The notes below the pieces were generated by a model. That model was given only the letters and a program-made list of their open reading frames with translations. It was not told the origin of the DNA and made no database searches. A DNA stretch of 64,000 nt from Nocardioides campestrisoli (GTDB lineage Bacteria > Actinomycetota > Actinomycetes > Propionibacteriales > Nocardioidaceae), in contig NZ_CP061768.1 of assembly GCF_013624435.2 (NCBI RefSeq), forward strand, positions 744,001-808,000, read 5' to 3'. Made by a program: the position numbers and the translations under genes. This document shows positions 62,284-64,000 of the stretch, one piece after another (the stretch's first letter is position 1; each line of letters starts with the position of its first letter).

Positions 62284-63803
62284 GTGCAGCCCAGCAGGAG
62301 TCCCCGGTGGCGGCGGAGCCGGTCCTCCGGATGACCGGCATCACCAAGACCTACGCCGGGAACATCGCCGTGGATGCCGTCGACTTCGACGTCCGGCCGG
62401 GTGAGGTCCACGCGCTCCTCGGGGAGAACGGGGCAGGCAAGTCCACTCTCTGCAAGATCATCTCGGGCGCCGCGGTGCCCGACTCCGGCGAGATGCAGCT
62501 GGCGGGGGAGACCGTCCGGTTCACCCACCCGAGCGAGGCGCTCGCCGCCGGGATCAGCATGGTCTACCAGGAGACCTCGTTGATCCCCACTATGTCGGTG
62601 GCGCAGAACCTCGAGCTGGGCGACGAGCCGCTGGTGGCCCGGATGCGCCGCATCAACATCTCGGCGCGCCAGCACCTGCAGTCCCTCAACTTCCATGTCC
62701 CGGTCACCAAGACGGTCTCCTCCCTGGGAGGGGCGCACCGGCAGATGGTCGAGATCGTGCGCTCACTCCGCAAGGAGGCCCGCTTGGTCATCTTCGACGA
62801 GCCGACGGCGACCCTGACACCGGAGGAGAAGGAGCAGCTCTTCGGCGCGATCGAGCGGCTCCGGGAGCGCGGCATCGGCATCGTCTACGTCTCGCACGCC
62901 ATCGAGGAGTCGCTGCAGATCGCCGACCGGATCACCGTCCTGCGCGACGGCCAGCTCCAGAAGACCGTCTCCGCGAAGGACACGACCCGCCGGGAGATCG
63001 TCGCGGCGATGGTGGGCCGCAGCGTGGAGTACACGGTGCGCCGCGGCGGCGTCCGCCAGGCAGCCGAGCGTCGCAAGGTGCTCTCGGTGGAGAACCTCAA
63101 CATGGGCGCCGTGGTGAAGAACATGTCGTTCTCCGCCTACAGCGGGGAGGTTCTCGGCATCGCCGGCCTCGTGGGCGCAGGGCGTACCGAGACCGCGAGA
63201 ATCATCGCCGGGGCGGCCAAGCGCAGCCGGATCAACGGCGGCAGGATCTACCTCAACGGCCGTCCGGTCCGCTACAGCGTCCCCCGGCAGGCCGCCAAGG
63301 ACGGCGTCGTCTACATCACTGAGGACCGCAAGGTGAACGGGTTCTTCGAGACGATGTCGGTCGAGCAGAACATCTTCCTGGGCCACCTCGCCACGGCGAA
63401 GCGGATGCCGCTGTGGGCCCGTCCGGCCGACCGCCGGTCGGTCGCAAAGAAGTTCGTGGAGCGCTTCGCGATCCGCTCGGTCTCGGGCAAGGCCAAGGTG
63501 ATCGAGCTCTCCGGCGGCAACCAGCAGAAGGTTGTTCTGGCCAAGGCCCTGACCCGCGCACCGCAGGTCGTGATCTTCGACGAACCCACCCGAGGGGTCG
63601 ACGTCGGCGCCATCGAGGAGATCCACCAGATCATCCGGGAGTTCGCCGACTCTGGGGCCGCGGTCATCCTGCTGTCCTCCTACCTGCCGGAGATCCTGGC
63701 GCTCTCGGACCGGGTGCTGGTCGCCCGGCAGGGCAGCATCGCTGCCGAGTTCGCGCCGGAGACGGTGACCGAGGAGCGGATCATGTTCGCCGCCGTGCAC
63801 TGA
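62280..63803 (+). CDS. Ribose-type ABC transporter ATP-binding protein, two-domain (RbsA family)
   Basis: 507-aa double ATPase; the ATG overlaps the preceding stop. Domain one has Walker A GENGAGKST near 48-56 and Walker B LVIFDEPTATL, but its signature reads SLGGAHRQM rather than the usual LS-x-x-QQQM. Domain two has the degenerate Walker A GLVGAGRTE near 296 normal for the family, signature LSGGNQQKVVLAKAL near 409 and VVIFDEPTRGVDVGA. It powers the two permeases upstream. It completes the transporter operon before the CoA-transferase. Confidence 0.93.
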   Translation: MSAAQQESPVAAEPVLRMTGITKTYAGNIAVDAVDFDVRPGEVHALLGENGAGKSTLCKIISGAAVPDSGEMQLAGETVRFTHPSEALAAGISMVYQETSLIPTMSVAQNLELGDEPLVARMRRINISARQHLQSLNFHVPVTKTVSSLGGAHRQMVEIVRSLRKEARLVIFDEPTATLTPEEKEQLFGAIERLRERGIGIVYVSHAIEESLQIADRITVLRDGQLQKTVSAKDTTRREIVAAMVGRSVEYTVRRGGVRQAAERRKVLSVENLNMGAVVKNMSFSAYSGEVLGIAGLVGAGRTETARIIAGAAKRSRINGGRIYLNGRPVRYSVPRQAAKDGVVYITEDRKVNGFFETMSVEQNIFLGHLATAKRMPLWARPADRRSVAKKFVERFAIRSVSGKAKVIELSGGNQQKVVLAKALTRAPQVVIFDEPTRGVDVGAIEEIHQIIREFADSGAAVILLSSYLPEILALSDRVLVARQGSIAAEFAPETVTEERIMFAAVH

Positions 63804-63811
63804 CCCCCCGT

Positions 63812-63863
63812 CGACCACCCGCATCGCGATCGTCCGCATCGCGACCACCCACGTCGACCACCC
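63812..63863. repeat. Compact intergenic repeats CGACCACCC and GCATCGCGA
   Basis: CGACCACCC occurs at 63812, 63842 and 63855; GCATCGCGA at 63821 and 63836. They fill the gap between the ATPase stop and the CoA-transferase ribosome site. There is no strong hairpin, so read-through is plausible. Confidence 0.55.
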
Positions 63864-63905
63864 ACGGTCGACGGACCCCTACCCCATCCAAGGAGCAATC
63901 CCGCA

Positions 63906-64000
63906 ATGAGCAAGCCACTGGCCGGCATCCGGATCGTCGAGATGGCAGGGATCGGTCCCGGGCCGCACGCCTCGATGATGCTCAGCGACCTGGGCGCCGA
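63906..64000 (+). CDS. CaiB/BaiF CoA-transferase family (alpha-methylacyl-CoA racemase-like), 3' end outside window
   Basis: Only 31 residues are visible. The ATG has AAGGAG 10 nt upstream. The start [26 protein letters not shown] matches the N-terminus of type III CoA-transferases and alpha-methylacyl-CoA racemases, in particular the [15 protein letters not shown] segment typical of the racemase branch. It would move CoA between acids or epimerise a 2-methylacyl-CoA. It follows the ribose-type ABC operon and may belong to it. Confidence 0.85.
   Translation, partial: MSKPLAGIRIVEMAGIGPGPHASMMLSDLGA

Overview
The window is high-GC actinobacterial DNA. The signs are strong G/C at third codon positions, purine-rich Shine-Dalgarno sites, GTG/TTG starts, lipoprotein transporters, TetR-type regulators and a putative F420-dependent enzyme. 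The organism is probably in Actinomycetota, and the gene mix resembles Nocardioidaceae, but no marker gene is present, so the genus is a guess. I see no tRNA, rRNA, CRISPR array, insertion sequence or phage gene. Almost every gene belongs to CoA-thioester catabolism or to uptake of its substrates: 7 acyl-CoA dehydrogenases (ACADs), 5 crotonases, 5 AMP-forming acyl-CoA ligases, 4 SDRs, 3 APH-fold kinases, a thiolase, a thioesterase, a CoA-transferase start, two Liv-type ABC systems, one TRAP system, one ribose-type ABC system, two MFS permeases and four TetR-type regulators.

Layout. 1-3787 (+): crotonase (5' end outside), nitronate monooxygenase, ACAD and crotonase, ending at a 40-bp perfect palindrome. 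3904-6942 (-): kinase, DUF6285-like protein and acyl-CoA ligase, divergent from a five-gene Liv ABC operon (7224-12035, +). 12126-14513 (-): quinone oxidoreductase and ACAD. 14568-18198 (+): XRE-TetR fusion regulator, MFS, SDR and a small monooxygenase. 18219-24581 (-): thiolase, crotonase, ACAD, kinase, ACAD11-type ACAD and SDR in one operon. 24673-27122 (-): ligase and crotonase. 27354-33005 (+): TRAP transporter, ligase and quinone oxidoreductase. 33081-42932: small divergent units of nitronate monooxygenase/TetR, ACAD/MFS, thioesterase/SDR, crotonase/ACAD/kinase and TetR. 43062-53911 (+): second Liv ABC system with a permease-ATPase fusion, then ACAD, ligase, LLM oxidoreductase, SDR, TetR and nitroreductase. 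53908-55038: two adjacent frame-disrupted genes. 55070-56611 (-): ligase. 56864-64000 (+): ribose-type ABC operon with a permease fused to a beta-propeller, a second propeller protein, the ATPase and the start of a CaiB/BaiF CoA-transferase.

How the parts may work together. Transporters bring in organic acids (possibly esters or lactones), ligases make CoA thioesters, and ACAD, crotonase, SDR and thiolase carry out beta-oxidation. The notable theme is the repeated pairing of APH-fold kinases with ACADs carrying a D-G-P-D/T-E/A-V-H motif, once with a DUF6285-like partner. This resembles the 4-hydroxyacyl-CoA route of the Pseudomonas putida levulinate (lva) operon and of vertebrate ACAD10/ACAD11, in which a 4-hydroxyacyl-CoA is phosphorylated and the phosphate then eliminated. 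Many promoters share one architecture, a TTGACN -35, a 17-18 bp spacer and a palindrome of the form ARCGNNCGYT just after the -10. This suggests that a set of related TetR proteins, three of them paralogues encoded here, controls the whole island.
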